A stretch of DNA of 39,150 nt from JADFOB01 sp964651325. GTDB lineage: Bacteria; Planctomycetota; Phycisphaerae; UBA1845. The position numbers and the translations under genes were made by a program. The stretch lies in assembly GCA_964651325.1 (NCBI GenBank), contig CAZYXP010000004.1:1-39150 (forward strand). The letters are read 5' to 3'. Below the pieces are notes generated by a model. It was not told the origin of the DNA. It saw only the letters and a list, made by a program, of their open reading frames with translations, and searched no databases. Each line of letters begins with the position of its first letter. The stretch's first letter is position 1. Positions 1 to 6,621 of the stretch are shown piece after piece.

Positions 1-38
1 TTTAGCAGACGCTGACCGGGCGCCTACGTGTGGGGGAT

Positions 39-120
39 GTCCGCGGGCTGGCGCCCAGGCGGGTGGTCCGAGGGTTGGTGCCCAGGCGGATTGTCCGAGG
101 GCTGGCGCCCGCGGCTCTGA
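39..120. repeat. Three tandem 27-base copies of a hairpin-forming repeat
   Basis: Three imperfect copies begin at 39, 66 and 93, each starting GTCCG and carrying a GGGCTGGCGCCC-like core followed by AGGCGG or a variant. Read on the minus strand they match the GAGCCGCGGGC...GCCCTCGGAC repeats found at 1755, 29904 and 38958. The array lies just after the thiG stop codon on thiG's strand, so it would be in the 3' untranslated region. A role in transcript ending or stability is inferred from position only. Confidence 0.7.
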
Positions 121-148
121 TGGGGCGCCCGGGCTCGCGCGGATTCCT

Positions 149-985
149 TTAGACCGGCTGCGGGGTCGGCGCGATGATGCCCTCCATGGGGGATGATGCG
201 TTGGCAAAGCGCTTTCGCGGGATTCGCCCGGACTGAAACGCCAATCGGCCCGCTAGTAGCGCGTGGGCCATGGCCTTGGCCATGGCGACGGGGTCGGCCG
301 CTTGTGCGATTCCAGTGTTCAGCAGGACGCCGTCGGCCCCTAGCTCCATGGCGATGGTGACGTCGGAGGCCGTGCCCACGCCGGCGTCGATAATGACGGG
401 GTAATCGGGGTCGCCATCCTTGAGGTAATCGACACAGGTGCGAAGGCTGGCGGGGTTGAGAATGCCCAGCCCGCTGCCGATCGGGGAGCCGAGCGGCATG
501 ACGCTTGCGGCGCCCGCGTTCTTAAGGTGTTTGGCGAGAATCGGATCGTCGCTGGTGTACACGAGTACCTCGAATCCGGCGTCGACCAGCTCTTTCGTGG
601 CCTCAAGTGTGCCGACGGGGTCGGGCAGGAGCGTTTTCTTGTCCGCGAGCACCTCCAGCTTGACCCACTTGGCGCCGCGGTTGTCCAGCCCTTCGAGCAA
701 CTCCCGGCTGAGCTTGGCGGACCGGACGGCGTCCTTGGCCGTGAAGCACCCGGCTGTGTTGGGCAGAATCGTGTATTTGGCCAAATCGAGGTGGTCGAGG
801 ATGTTGTCGGGCTTTGTGCCGCCTTCGGCCGCAAGAACATCCCGCCGGACCGCCACGGTGACAACCTCGCACGCGCACTCGGCGAGGGCCTTGTTCATGG
901 TCTGAAAATTCGCGTATTTTCCCGTGCCCGCAAAGAGCCGTGAGGAAAACTCGAACGAGCCGACGCGATAAGTATCGTGATTCAT
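149..985 (-). CDS. thiG: Thiazole synthase ThiG
   Basis: ThiG builds the thiazole phosphate ring of thiamine in the cytoplasm from 1-deoxy-xylulose 5-phosphate, dehydroglycine and the thiocarboxylate of ThiS. The 278-residue product has the usual family features: SRLFAGTGKY near residue 15, the WVKLEV strand holding the Schiff-base lysine (Lys109), the GSPIGSGLGI phosphate loop, and the PVIIDAGVGTASD and GVLLNTGIAQA segments of the TIM barrel. It is slightly longer than the usual 255-265 residues because of a C-terminal tail. Its ATG shares one base with the thiS stop (TAATG), so the two are translationally coupled. No other thi genes are in the window. Identification is very secure. Confidence 0.97.
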   Translation of the reverse strand: MNHDTYRVGSFEFSSRLFAGTGKYANFQTMNKALAECACEVVTVAVRRDVLAAEGGTKPDNILDHLDLAKYTILPNTAGCFTAKDAVRSAKLSRELLEGLDNRGAKWVKLEVLADKKTLLPDPVGTLEATKELVDAGFEVLVYTSDDPILAKHLKNAGAASVMPLGSPIGSGLGILNPASLRTCVDYLKDGDPDYPVIIDAGVGTASDVTIAMELGADGVLLNTGIAQAADPVAMAKAMAHALLAGRLAFQSGRIPRKRFANASSPMEGIIAPTPQPV

Positions 986-1185
986 TAGCCGCCTCCTACA
1001 AACGTGACAATTTCGATGCGATCGCCGTCGCGTACCGCGGTTTCGCCAAACCGCTTGCGCGATACGATGGATTCGTTGATTTCGACCGCGACGCGGATCG
1101 GGGCGAGTTCCAGCGCGTGGAGCAGCTCGTCGACGGTTTGCGGCGACGTGAGCGTTGTCTTTTTGCCGTTAATCGTGACTTGCAT
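985..1185 (-). CDS. thiS: Sulfur carrier protein ThiS
   Basis: ThiS is the small ubiquitin-like protein that carries sulfur as a C-terminal thiocarboxylate and delivers it to ThiG. The 66-residue product starts MQVTINGKK, has the beta-grasp pattern, and ends in FVGGG, giving the terminal di-glycine needed for adenylation and thiocarboxylation. Length matches the family. It immediately precedes thiG with a one-base stop/start overlap. The ATG at 1185 has no clear Shine-Dalgarno sequence. A promoter is visible about 65 bases upstream. A longer ORF on the same strand runs over this gene in another frame; ThiS is clearly the real product here. Confidence 0.95.
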   Translation of the reverse strand: MQVTINGKKTTLTSPQTVDELLHALELAPIRVAVEINESIVSRKRFGETAVRDGDRIEIVTFVGGG

Positions 1186-1571
1186 GGTGGGTCGTAAGCG
1201 TCGCGGGTCGCACGAGTCCTGGATTTCTTTCCCGGTTCAGGTCGGGATGGATTATAATTGGACCCGGTCCGTTGTTCAATCGGTTCGAATTTGTGGGATT
1301 GGATGACCAGCAGGTAGACGATGCCGGCGGCGGCAACGGCGAGGACGATGGCAATCCTGGCCTGGAGGCGTTGAGCGAGTATGGCCTGTTCCGGGTTCGT
1401 TTCTTTGCGGAAGCTCCAGAGCACGAGCCCCGCGAAGCAAAGCCCCCCCGGCGAGGCGAAATAGAGCACGAGGACGATGGTTCCGTCGGTAAACGCCGGG
1501 CGATAGAGGAGCATGGTCATCGCGACGAGCAGAGAGGCAAGGCTGATCCAAACGCTGAGCAACGCAAGCAT
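996..1571 (-). CDS. Small membrane protein, unknown function; 3' end doubtful
   Basis: The N-terminal part is convincing: from the ATG at 1571 come two or three hydrophobic segments (residues about 2-20, 30-50 and 70-90), with a charged loop around RKETNPEQAILAQRLQ, as in a small inner-membrane protein. After about residue 105 the sequence becomes basic and low-complexity and runs about 190 bases through thiS in another frame, across the thiSG promoter. That tail is probably not native: either a base is missing in the assembly near 1240-1300, or the true protein ends differently. An in-frame ORF continues upstream of 1571 to 1742, but that extension lacks coding character. No family was recognised. 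Confidence 0.45.
   Translation of the reverse strand: MLALLSVWISLASLLVAMTMLLYRPAFTDGTIVLVLYFASPGGLCFAGLVLWSFRKETNPEQAILAQRLQARIAIVLAVAAAGIVYLLVIQSHKFEPIEQRTGSNYNPSRPEPGKKSRTRATRDAYDPPCKSRLTAKRQRSRRRKPSTSCSTRWNSPRSASRSKSTNPSYRASGLAKPRYATAIASKLSRL
1251..1279 (-). promoter_or_regulatory. Candidate sigma-70 promoter for thiS-thiG
   Basis: On the minus strand TTGAAC (1279-1274), a 17-base spacer and a perfect TATAAT (1256-1251) are seen. The predicted start near 1244 leaves a leader of about 60 bases before the thiS ATG. The leader is too short for, and shows no convincing match to, a complete TPP riboswitch. The promoter lies inside the 3' part of the upstream membrane-protein ORF. Confidence 0.55.
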
Positions 1572-1841
1572 GGGCGGTTCCTGGGTTCGTAGGGGCTCTG
1601 TCGAATGGGTTGCAGGGTAGCGATTTGGGCGTGAAGTTGGCAAGGGGCATCGATGAGGGGCTATCTGCGATGGGTGCATCCCATTTCGGGGGCCAATCAG
1701 CCTGCGGTGAAGAACCCTCCGGCCATACGGATTTTGAGCCACGAGAACACAGAGCCGCGGGCGCTAGCCCTCGGACAACCGGCCTGAACGCCGCCTACCG
1801 ACGGCACAGAGGCTAAAGAGAATCGCGGGGAGGTATGCGGC
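1572..1841. other. Intergenic region with one hairpin repeat
   Basis: This 270-base spacer separates the minus-strand membrane protein from plus-strand moeA. The only clear structure is a hairpin-type repeat at about 1755-1774 (CCGCGGGC, loop GCTA, GCCCTCGG), a member of the CCGCGGGC family. A Shine-Dalgarno sequence GGGGAGG at 1827-1833 serves moeA. No persuasive promoter pair was found for either flanking gene. Confidence 0.5.
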
Positions 1842-3080
1842 TTGTCGATTGCGACGATGATTGATGTTGATCAGGCGAGGCGGATCGTACTTGCGCGGGT
1901 GGCCCCGCTGCGTACGCAGGAGGTGCCGCTTGAGGAAGGGTTCGGGCGGACGCTGGCTCGCGCGATCCGTTGCGATGTCGATGATCCGCCGTTCGACAAA
2001 TCCGTGATGGATGGGTTTGCGGTTCGAGCCGTAGACGTCGAGAGGGTGCCCACGCGGCTTCAGATCGTGGGGCAAATCGGCGCGGGCAGTGTGGCTAACC
2101 GCGCGGTCGAAGCGAAGCAGGCCATGCAAATCAACACGGGCGCTCCGATCCCGGCCGGTGCGGACGCCGTGGTACGCGTGGAGCACACGCAATCCGTCGA
2201 AGGCGGGGCAGCCATTGAGATCACACATTCGGTCGAGGCGGGCAAGTTCATCACGCAAAGGGCGGCCCATATTTCTGTGGGAAGCGTGGTGATCGAGTCG
2301 GGCGTTGTCTTGGGGCCGGCGGAAATAGGCGCGGCGGCCGGGGCGGGCGCGAGTCGTTTGGTCGTCTACCGGAAACCGAGGACTGGCGTGCTGGTGACCG
2401 GTAACGAGCTGGTGGGCGTGGATCAGGTGCCGAGGGGGCCTCAGATTCGGAATTCCAACGCCTACGTGCTTCGGTCGCTGCTGTCGTCTGCGGGCGTGAC
2501 GAGCGTTGATTTGGGAATCGCGGGCGACGATATCGATGAGCTGGAGGCGCGAATCAGAGTTGGATTGCGAGAACCGATGCTTTGTATCACGGGTGGGATT
2601 TCGATGGGGGCGTTTGATTTTGTCCCGGAGGTGCTGGAACGCTGCGGCGTGACGTTTCACATCCGAAAGATGCGCATCAAGCCGGGTCGACCTGTGATTT
2701 TCGGGACGACCGGGGATGGAACGGCTGTCTTTGCGCTGCCCGGTAATCCGGTGAGTGCGATGGTGGCTTTTGTGCTGCTAGTGGAGCCGGCGTTATCTGC
2801 CTTGCAAGGTCGCAAGGAGCTTGAGCTGACTCGGGTCAGCGCGGCTTTGGATGGGACGCTTGGGCGGACTTCGGATCGTCGGACGTTTCGGCCCGGCAGC
2901 CTGACGGTGGGGGAGGATGGCCTGTACCGCGTAATGCCGGTATCCTGGAAGGGGTCGGGCGATCTGTTCGGCATGGTGGGCTCGAACGCATTGATTGAGC
3001 AGCCACCGGATTCGGAGGGGCGGCAGGTAGGCGACGCGGTCACGGTAATTCCTATGGACGGAAGATTCGCCACGGTGTAG
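1842..3080 (+). CDS. moeA: Molybdopterin molybdenumtransferase MoeA
   Basis: MoeA inserts molybdate into adenylylated molybdopterin in the last step of molybdenum cofactor synthesis, in the cytoplasm. The 412-residue protein shows the family signatures in order: FDKSVMDGFAV near residue 50, TGAPIPAGADAVV near 105, the MogA-like domain with LVTGNELV near 185 and GGISMGAFDFVPEVL near 250, KPGRPVIFG, and LPGNPVSAMVAF near 302; a short C-terminal beta domain follows. The chosen TTG start lies 8 bases after GGGGAGG; an ATG at 1857 is an in-frame alternative. An ATG at 1835 is too close to the Shine-Dalgarno and soon meets a stop. The TAG stop codon lies within the edge of a repeat element starting at 3077. 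Confidence 0.95.
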   Translation: MSIATMIDVDQARRIVLARVAPLRTQEVPLEEGFGRTLARAIRCDVDDPPFDKSVMDGFAVRAVDVERVPTRLQIVGQIGAGSVANRAVEAKQAMQINTGAPIPAGADAVVRVEHTQSVEGGAAIEITHSVEAGKFITQRAAHISVGSVVIESGVVLGPAEIGAAAGAGASRLVVYRKPRTGVLVTGNELVGVDQVPRGPQIRNSNAYVLRSLLSSAGVTSVDLGIAGDDIDELEARIRVGLREPMLCITGGISMGAFDFVPEVLERCGVTFHIRKMRIKPGRPVIFGTTGDGTAVFALPGNPVSAMVAFVLLVEPALSALQGRKELELTRVSAALDGTLGRTSDRRTFRPGSLTVGEDGLYRVMPVSWKGSGDLFGMVGSNALIEQPPDSEGRQVGDAVTVIPMDGRFATV

Positions 3081-3170
3081 CTCAGCCGCCCTCGGCTGGG
3101 CCGGCGCGGGGTTGGGCCGGCGCGGCTGGGAAGCGATGCCTGGGGAGACAGCGGAGGGCCGCTGTTCTAC
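3077..3170. repeat. GTAG...CTAC interspersed repeat, copy 1 (94 bases)
   Basis: The element begins GTAG and ends CTAC. Next to the left end is a hairpin CAGCCG (3083-3088), loop CCCT, CGGCTG (3093-3098). Next to the right end is a perfect 7-bp hairpin ACAGCGG (3148-3154), loop AGGG, CCGCTGT (3159-3165). The second copy, at 25480-25714, has the same ends. The T-A-G of moeA's stop codon belongs to the left end. No target-site duplication is visible and there is no coding capacity. A REP-like or MITE-like nature is inferred. Confidence 0.7.
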
Positions 3171-3234
3171 ATACGAGCGCCGACCTGTTGGCGGTGAGCG
3201 AGCGGAGCGTTGGTACCATGGATGGTCAGCCGCA

Positions 3235-5010
3235 TTGAGCAAGAACCGAAAACGAAAGGCGGTCACGGGGCGCGGCGCAGCGCCCCCTGTGCAGGATTCA
3301 GCTTTTGGGTCGTCGTTTCTTCCGGCTCAAAGCCACGTTCGGATGCTGGCGCTGGTCCTACTGGCTGTTGTGCTCAAGAGCCTGATATTTGCGCCGATTG
3401 AGTTTTGGCTGCTGGCGTTTGTCTGCTTGGTGCCATGGTTGGTGCTGATCGGTCGGACGGAAAGCGCGCCGCGGGTCTACTTCCACAGCTATTTGTTCGG
3501 GGCACTCTTCTTCTTTTTCAACATGCGCTGGATGATTCCGGCGACCGGCGCGGGCTACGTTGCCATTTGCTTCTATCAGGCGGCGTATTTTCCGCTGATC
3601 GCCTGTTCGATGCGCCACGCGATTCGCCGCAGGCGTTGGCGTCTTGCCGTTGTGTTCCCGCTTGTTTGGGTGGGTAGCGAGATGTTGCGCGCGGTTGTGA
3701 TTTCCGGTTTTCCGTGGTTCTTCCTTTCGCACAGTTTGTACAAGGTTGTCCCGCTGATTCAGATCAGTGATTTGTTTGGTGCCTACGGGGTCAGTTTCGT
3801 GGTGGCCGCGGTCAACGGTGTTGTGGCGGATGTCGTGCTATGGCGTTTGGCGGTGCGCGAAGAGGCATTGTCGTCTTCAGAGGTCCGCAAACCGATTGCC
3901 AGCGTGGTGTGGGTTGCGGTCTTGTTGGTGGCGACGGTCGCGTATGGTCGTATTCAGTTGGATACGTCCACGACAAGCGAAGGGCCGCGTATCGCTATTA
4001 TTCAGGGCGACTATGTGAGTCTGGTTGATCCGGAGCAAGCCGTCGGACACGACAGGATCAGCGATCGTGAGAAAATGCAGGCGTATGTCGGCTTGATTGA
4101 GGAGGCCGGGGCGGAGCAGCCGGATCTGTATCTGCTGCCGGAATCGCCCTGGCCGATGTATCTGAATGACGAGGCGCGAGGCATGTTTCCCCTGTCTCGC
4201 GAAAGCTTTTCCGCGCTGCAGCAGCTAGCGACGCGGTCGGGCGGGTACATCGTGACGGGGAGCGGATCGTTGGAGCGCAGCCCGCTGGACTTGCTCGCGA
4301 AGAACCGGTCGTACAATTCGGCTACTCTGTTTTACCCGGACGGTCGAGCACCGGATCGTTACGACAAGATTCATCTCGTTTATTTTGGAGAGGTGGTCCC
4401 GTTCCGTTTCACTCGGCTTCATTTTGTGTATCGCTGGTTAAACTCTATGATGCCGTTCAGCGGGCCGGAGGGATCGTATGAGTACTCGCTGTTTCGTGGC
4501 AGCGAGTTCAAGGGCTTCGAAATGCATCCGGTATCGCAACAAGGCAAGGTCTACCGGTTTGGCATACCGATTTGCTACGAAGATGTTATGCCCTACGTCA
4601 GTCGCGAATTCGTTCGCGGTGACGACGACCACAAGCGTGTCGACATGCTGCTCAACATCAGCAATGACGGCTGGTTCGGTCGAGGTGTGCAGCAACCTCA
4701 GCATCTGGCCATCTGCGTTTTCCGGGCGGTTGAAAATCGCGTGGGCATCGCCCGCGCGGTCAACACGGGCGTGAGCGCGTTTATCGACCCCAGTGGACGC
4801 ATCCACGATCTGACGAGCGACCCGAGCGACCGCTGGCCTGGTCAGGTGGGATGGTCGGTCGCGCGGATTCAGGTGGATTCCCGATACACGCTGTATTCGC
4901 GATATGGAGACTTTTTTGCGTGGGCGTGCGCGGGATTCTTCTTCATTATTCTTGTTGATTATTGGTTAATCCGTATTCGGTTTCTCCGGGAACACGAGGG
5001 CGAGGAGTAG
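3235..5010 (+). CDS. lnt: Apolipoprotein N-acyltransferase Lnt
   Basis: Lnt adds the third acyl chain to the N-terminal cysteine of lipoproteins at the outer face of the inner membrane. After several hydrophobic helices (about residues 38-240) comes a nitrilase-type domain with the expected triad: Glu303 in LLPESPWP, Lys378 in YDKIHLVYFGEVVPF, Cys447 in FGIPICYEDVMP; a last helix lies near the C-terminus, as in E. coli Lnt. The start is uncertain. The ORF opens at a TTG (3112) inside the repeat, which is unlikely. TTG 3235, GTG 3289 and ATG 3343 are possible, giving 591, 573 or 555 residues, still longer than the usual 500-540. The next gene encodes a lipoprotein, a likely substrate, and starts 5 bases downstream. 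Confidence 0.92.
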   Translation: MSKNRKRKAVTGRGAAPPVQDSAFGSSFLPAQSHVRMLALVLLAVVLKSLIFAPIEFWLLAFVCLVPWLVLIGRTESAPRVYFHSYLFGALFFFFNMRWMIPATGAGYVAICFYQAAYFPLIACSMRHAIRRRRWRLAVVFPLVWVGSEMLRAVVISGFPWFFLSHSLYKVVPLIQISDLFGAYGVSFVVAAVNGVVADVVLWRLAVREEALSSSEVRKPIASVVWVAVLLVATVAYGRIQLDTSTTSEGPRIAIIQGDYVSLVDPEQAVGHDRISDREKMQAYVGLIEEAGAEQPDLYLLPESPWPMYLNDEARGMFPLSRESFSALQQLATRSGGYIVTGSGSLERSPLDLLAKNRSYNSATLFYPDGRAPDRYDKIHLVYFGEVVPFRFTRLHFVYRWLNSMMPFSGPEGSYEYSLFRGSEFKGFEMHPVSQQGKVYRFGIPICYEDVMPYVSREFVRGDDDHKRVDMLLNISNDGWFGRGVQQPQHLAICVFRAVENRVGIARAVNTGVSAFIDPSGRIHDLTSDPSDRWPGQVGWSVARIQVDSRYTLYSRYGDFFAWACAGFFFIILVDYWLIRIRFLREHEGEE

Positions 5011-5015
5011 CGGCC

Positions 5016-6071
5016 ATGCGGTTTCCAGCGGCGGTGTTCGTCTCGCTTGTGGCGATGATTCTGTGCGGATGCGCGGGCACGCCGACGCGGCGCGGCGGTA
5101 GTGTGAACCGGCGCGAATTACAGCGAGCGGCATTCGAATGCCTCAAGGCCGCGGTTCATTACGAATCCAACCCGGCTGTGCGTGTTGCTGCCGTGGAAGC
5201 CCTGGAATCCAGCACACCGGAGGCTGGGCTCGCGTGGATTCGGCTGGCGCTTCGAGATGACCATCCGGCGGTGCTGTTCGCCGCGTGCGTGGCGGTGGGG
5301 CGATTGCGAGACGAAGCCTCTCGGGATCGCGTGCGCATGTTGCTGGCTCATAAGGACGCCAATGTTCGTGTCGCGTCTCTTTTTGCGATGCACCGATTGG
5401 GCGATACCTCACGCACAGGCAGGCTGGCGAGCTATTTGCTCGAGCATGAGGACGTCTCGGTTCGTCGCAACACGGCCATGGTCCTCGGGTTGCTTGGGGA
5501 GTCGGGGGCCATCAAGTTGCTGGCTCGGGCGATGAGTGAACCGGATGGGGGGGCGGACCATTATGCGCTGGAGGCTTTGGCGGTATTGGGGAACGAGCAG
5601 GCCCGGCAGGAACTGACGTTTATGACGAATCAGGGCGTGGGGGAGGAAGAGGTCTTTGCGATGCTCGCGCTGGCCCGAACGAAGGATCCGCGCTACCGAG
5701 ATACGTTTTTGTACAAACTGTCAACAGGGGCCCATCGTGAGATCAAGCTCGCGGCGGCGCAGGGATTGGGCATGCTCGGGACGGCGGAAGGGCTTGAGTT
5801 GGCGCTGAACTCGCTGAGATCCGCGCGGACGCGCAAGGGCGATGCCCAAGACCCGCCGGCGGCGCAGGTGTTTCGCATGAAACTGATGGCGCTTGCCGCG
5901 TTGGGGGCGATCGGTCGTGTCGAATCCCTTGCTCCGATGGGCAAGATGTTGGCGGATGGGCGTGATCCGCGATTGCAGGTGGCGGCCGCGCGTGCGGTGT
6001 TGGATGTGCTTGGCGCCAACCCGCTGAGCGCGTTTGGATCGGAAGAACCGGTTAGGCGGGGGAAGCGATAG
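5016..6071 (+). CDS. HEAT-repeat lipoprotein
   Basis: The protein (351 residues from the ATG at 5016) starts with a short hydrophobic signal and a lipobox L-C-G-C with the lipidated residue at Cys19, so it should be exported and anchored in a membrane. The rest is made of paired helices typical of HEAT/armadillo repeats: segments such as NPAVRVAAVEALES, HPAVLFAACVAVGRL, DANVRVASLFAMHRL and DVSVRRNTAMVLGLLG, about 31-37 residues apart. Such repeats usually bind other proteins; the partner is unknown. GAGGAG overlapping the end of lnt gives a good ribosome site, which decides this start over the in-frame ATG at 4962. It lies between lnt and the mreD-mrdA-rodA genes, so a role in envelope assembly is a reasonable guess only. 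Confidence 0.85.
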   Translation: MRFPAAVFVSLVAMILCGCAGTPTRRGGSVNRRELQRAAFECLKAAVHYESNPAVRVAAVEALESSTPEAGLAWIRLALRDDHPAVLFAACVAVGRLRDEASRDRVRMLLAHKDANVRVASLFAMHRLGDTSRTGRLASYLLEHEDVSVRRNTAMVLGLLGESGAIKLLARAMSEPDGGADHYALEALAVLGNEQARQELTFMTNQGVGEEEVFAMLALARTKDPRYRDTFLYKLSTGAHREIKLAAAQGLGMLGTAEGLELALNSLRSARTRKGDAQDPPAAQVFRMKLMALAALGAIGRVESLAPMGKMLADGRDPRLQVAAARAVLDVLGANPLSAFGSEEPVRRGKR

Positions 6072-6078
6072 GTATCCC

Positions 6079-6621
6079 ATGCATTGGTTGCCCTGTTCCA
6101 TCCTGGTTGGCGCGCTCTTGGCTCTTCAGTCTGCGTTGGCACCTCATCTGGCGGTGTTCGGGCAGCGCCCCGATTGGCTCTTGGTGTTTGTCGTCTTTCT
6201 TGCACTCTACGGACGACCGAAAGAGGCGGTGGTGACGAGTTGGCTGATCGGTTTTGCCGCGGATTTGATGTCGATCGAGCGGCTGGGGTTTCTCGCGTTT
6301 TCGTACACGGTAGCGGCGTTGCTTGTTGTCGGCGTTCGTGAATACTTGTTTTGTCATCGCGCCTCGACGCACTTTGTGACTACGGTGGTGGTTGGTGTTC
6401 TGATTCGCTTGGGCTGGGCGGTTTATGGACACTTGGTTTACGGGGTAGAGTCTACGTGGACCGGAGCGCTTGCTCTGGGCGTTTTGTGGGGCGCGATGTA
6501 TACGGCCGCTTGGGCGCCTGCGCTGCATGGGGGGCTGCTGTTGGTGGGCAGGACACTAGGCCTGTCGCAGCCTCGGTATTCGCACCATGGGCTGTCGAGG
6601 ATGATGGGAACCGGTGTTTGA
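6079..6621 (+). CDS. mreD: Rod shape-determining protein MreD
   Basis: MreD is an inner-membrane component of the elongation complex (MreB-MreC-MreD-RodA-PBP2) that inserts side-wall peptidoglycan. From the ATG at 6079 the 180-residue product has about five hydrophobic helices and the family look: an early LVGALLALQSALAP helix, RPDWLLVFVVFLALYG, and a segment GFAADLMSIERLGFLAFSY resembling the MreD G-x-x-x-D-x-x-S/T...G pattern. It starts 7 bases after the lipoprotein gene and overlaps mrdA by 8 bases. Family sequence conservation is low, but the position before PBP2 and RodA makes the call strong. No mreB or mreC is present upstream. Confidence 0.85.
   Translation: MHWLPCSILVGALLALQSALAPHLAVFGQRPDWLLVFVVFLALYGRPKEAVVTSWLIGFAADLMSIERLGFLAFSYTVAALLVVGVREYLFCHRASTHFVTTVVVGVLIRLGWAVYGHLVYGVESTWTGALALGVLWGAMYTAAWAPALHGGLLLVGRTLGLSQPRYSHHGLSRMMGTGV

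Noticed and set aside
39..120. CRISPR array
   Set aside because: The three 27-base units are contiguous with no unique spacers and match hairpin repeats elsewhere.
1186..1250. Possible TPP riboswitch upstream of thiS (minus strand contains ACCTGAA)
   Set aside because: The leader is only about 60 bases and lacks the paired CTGAGA element and the rest of the conserved core.
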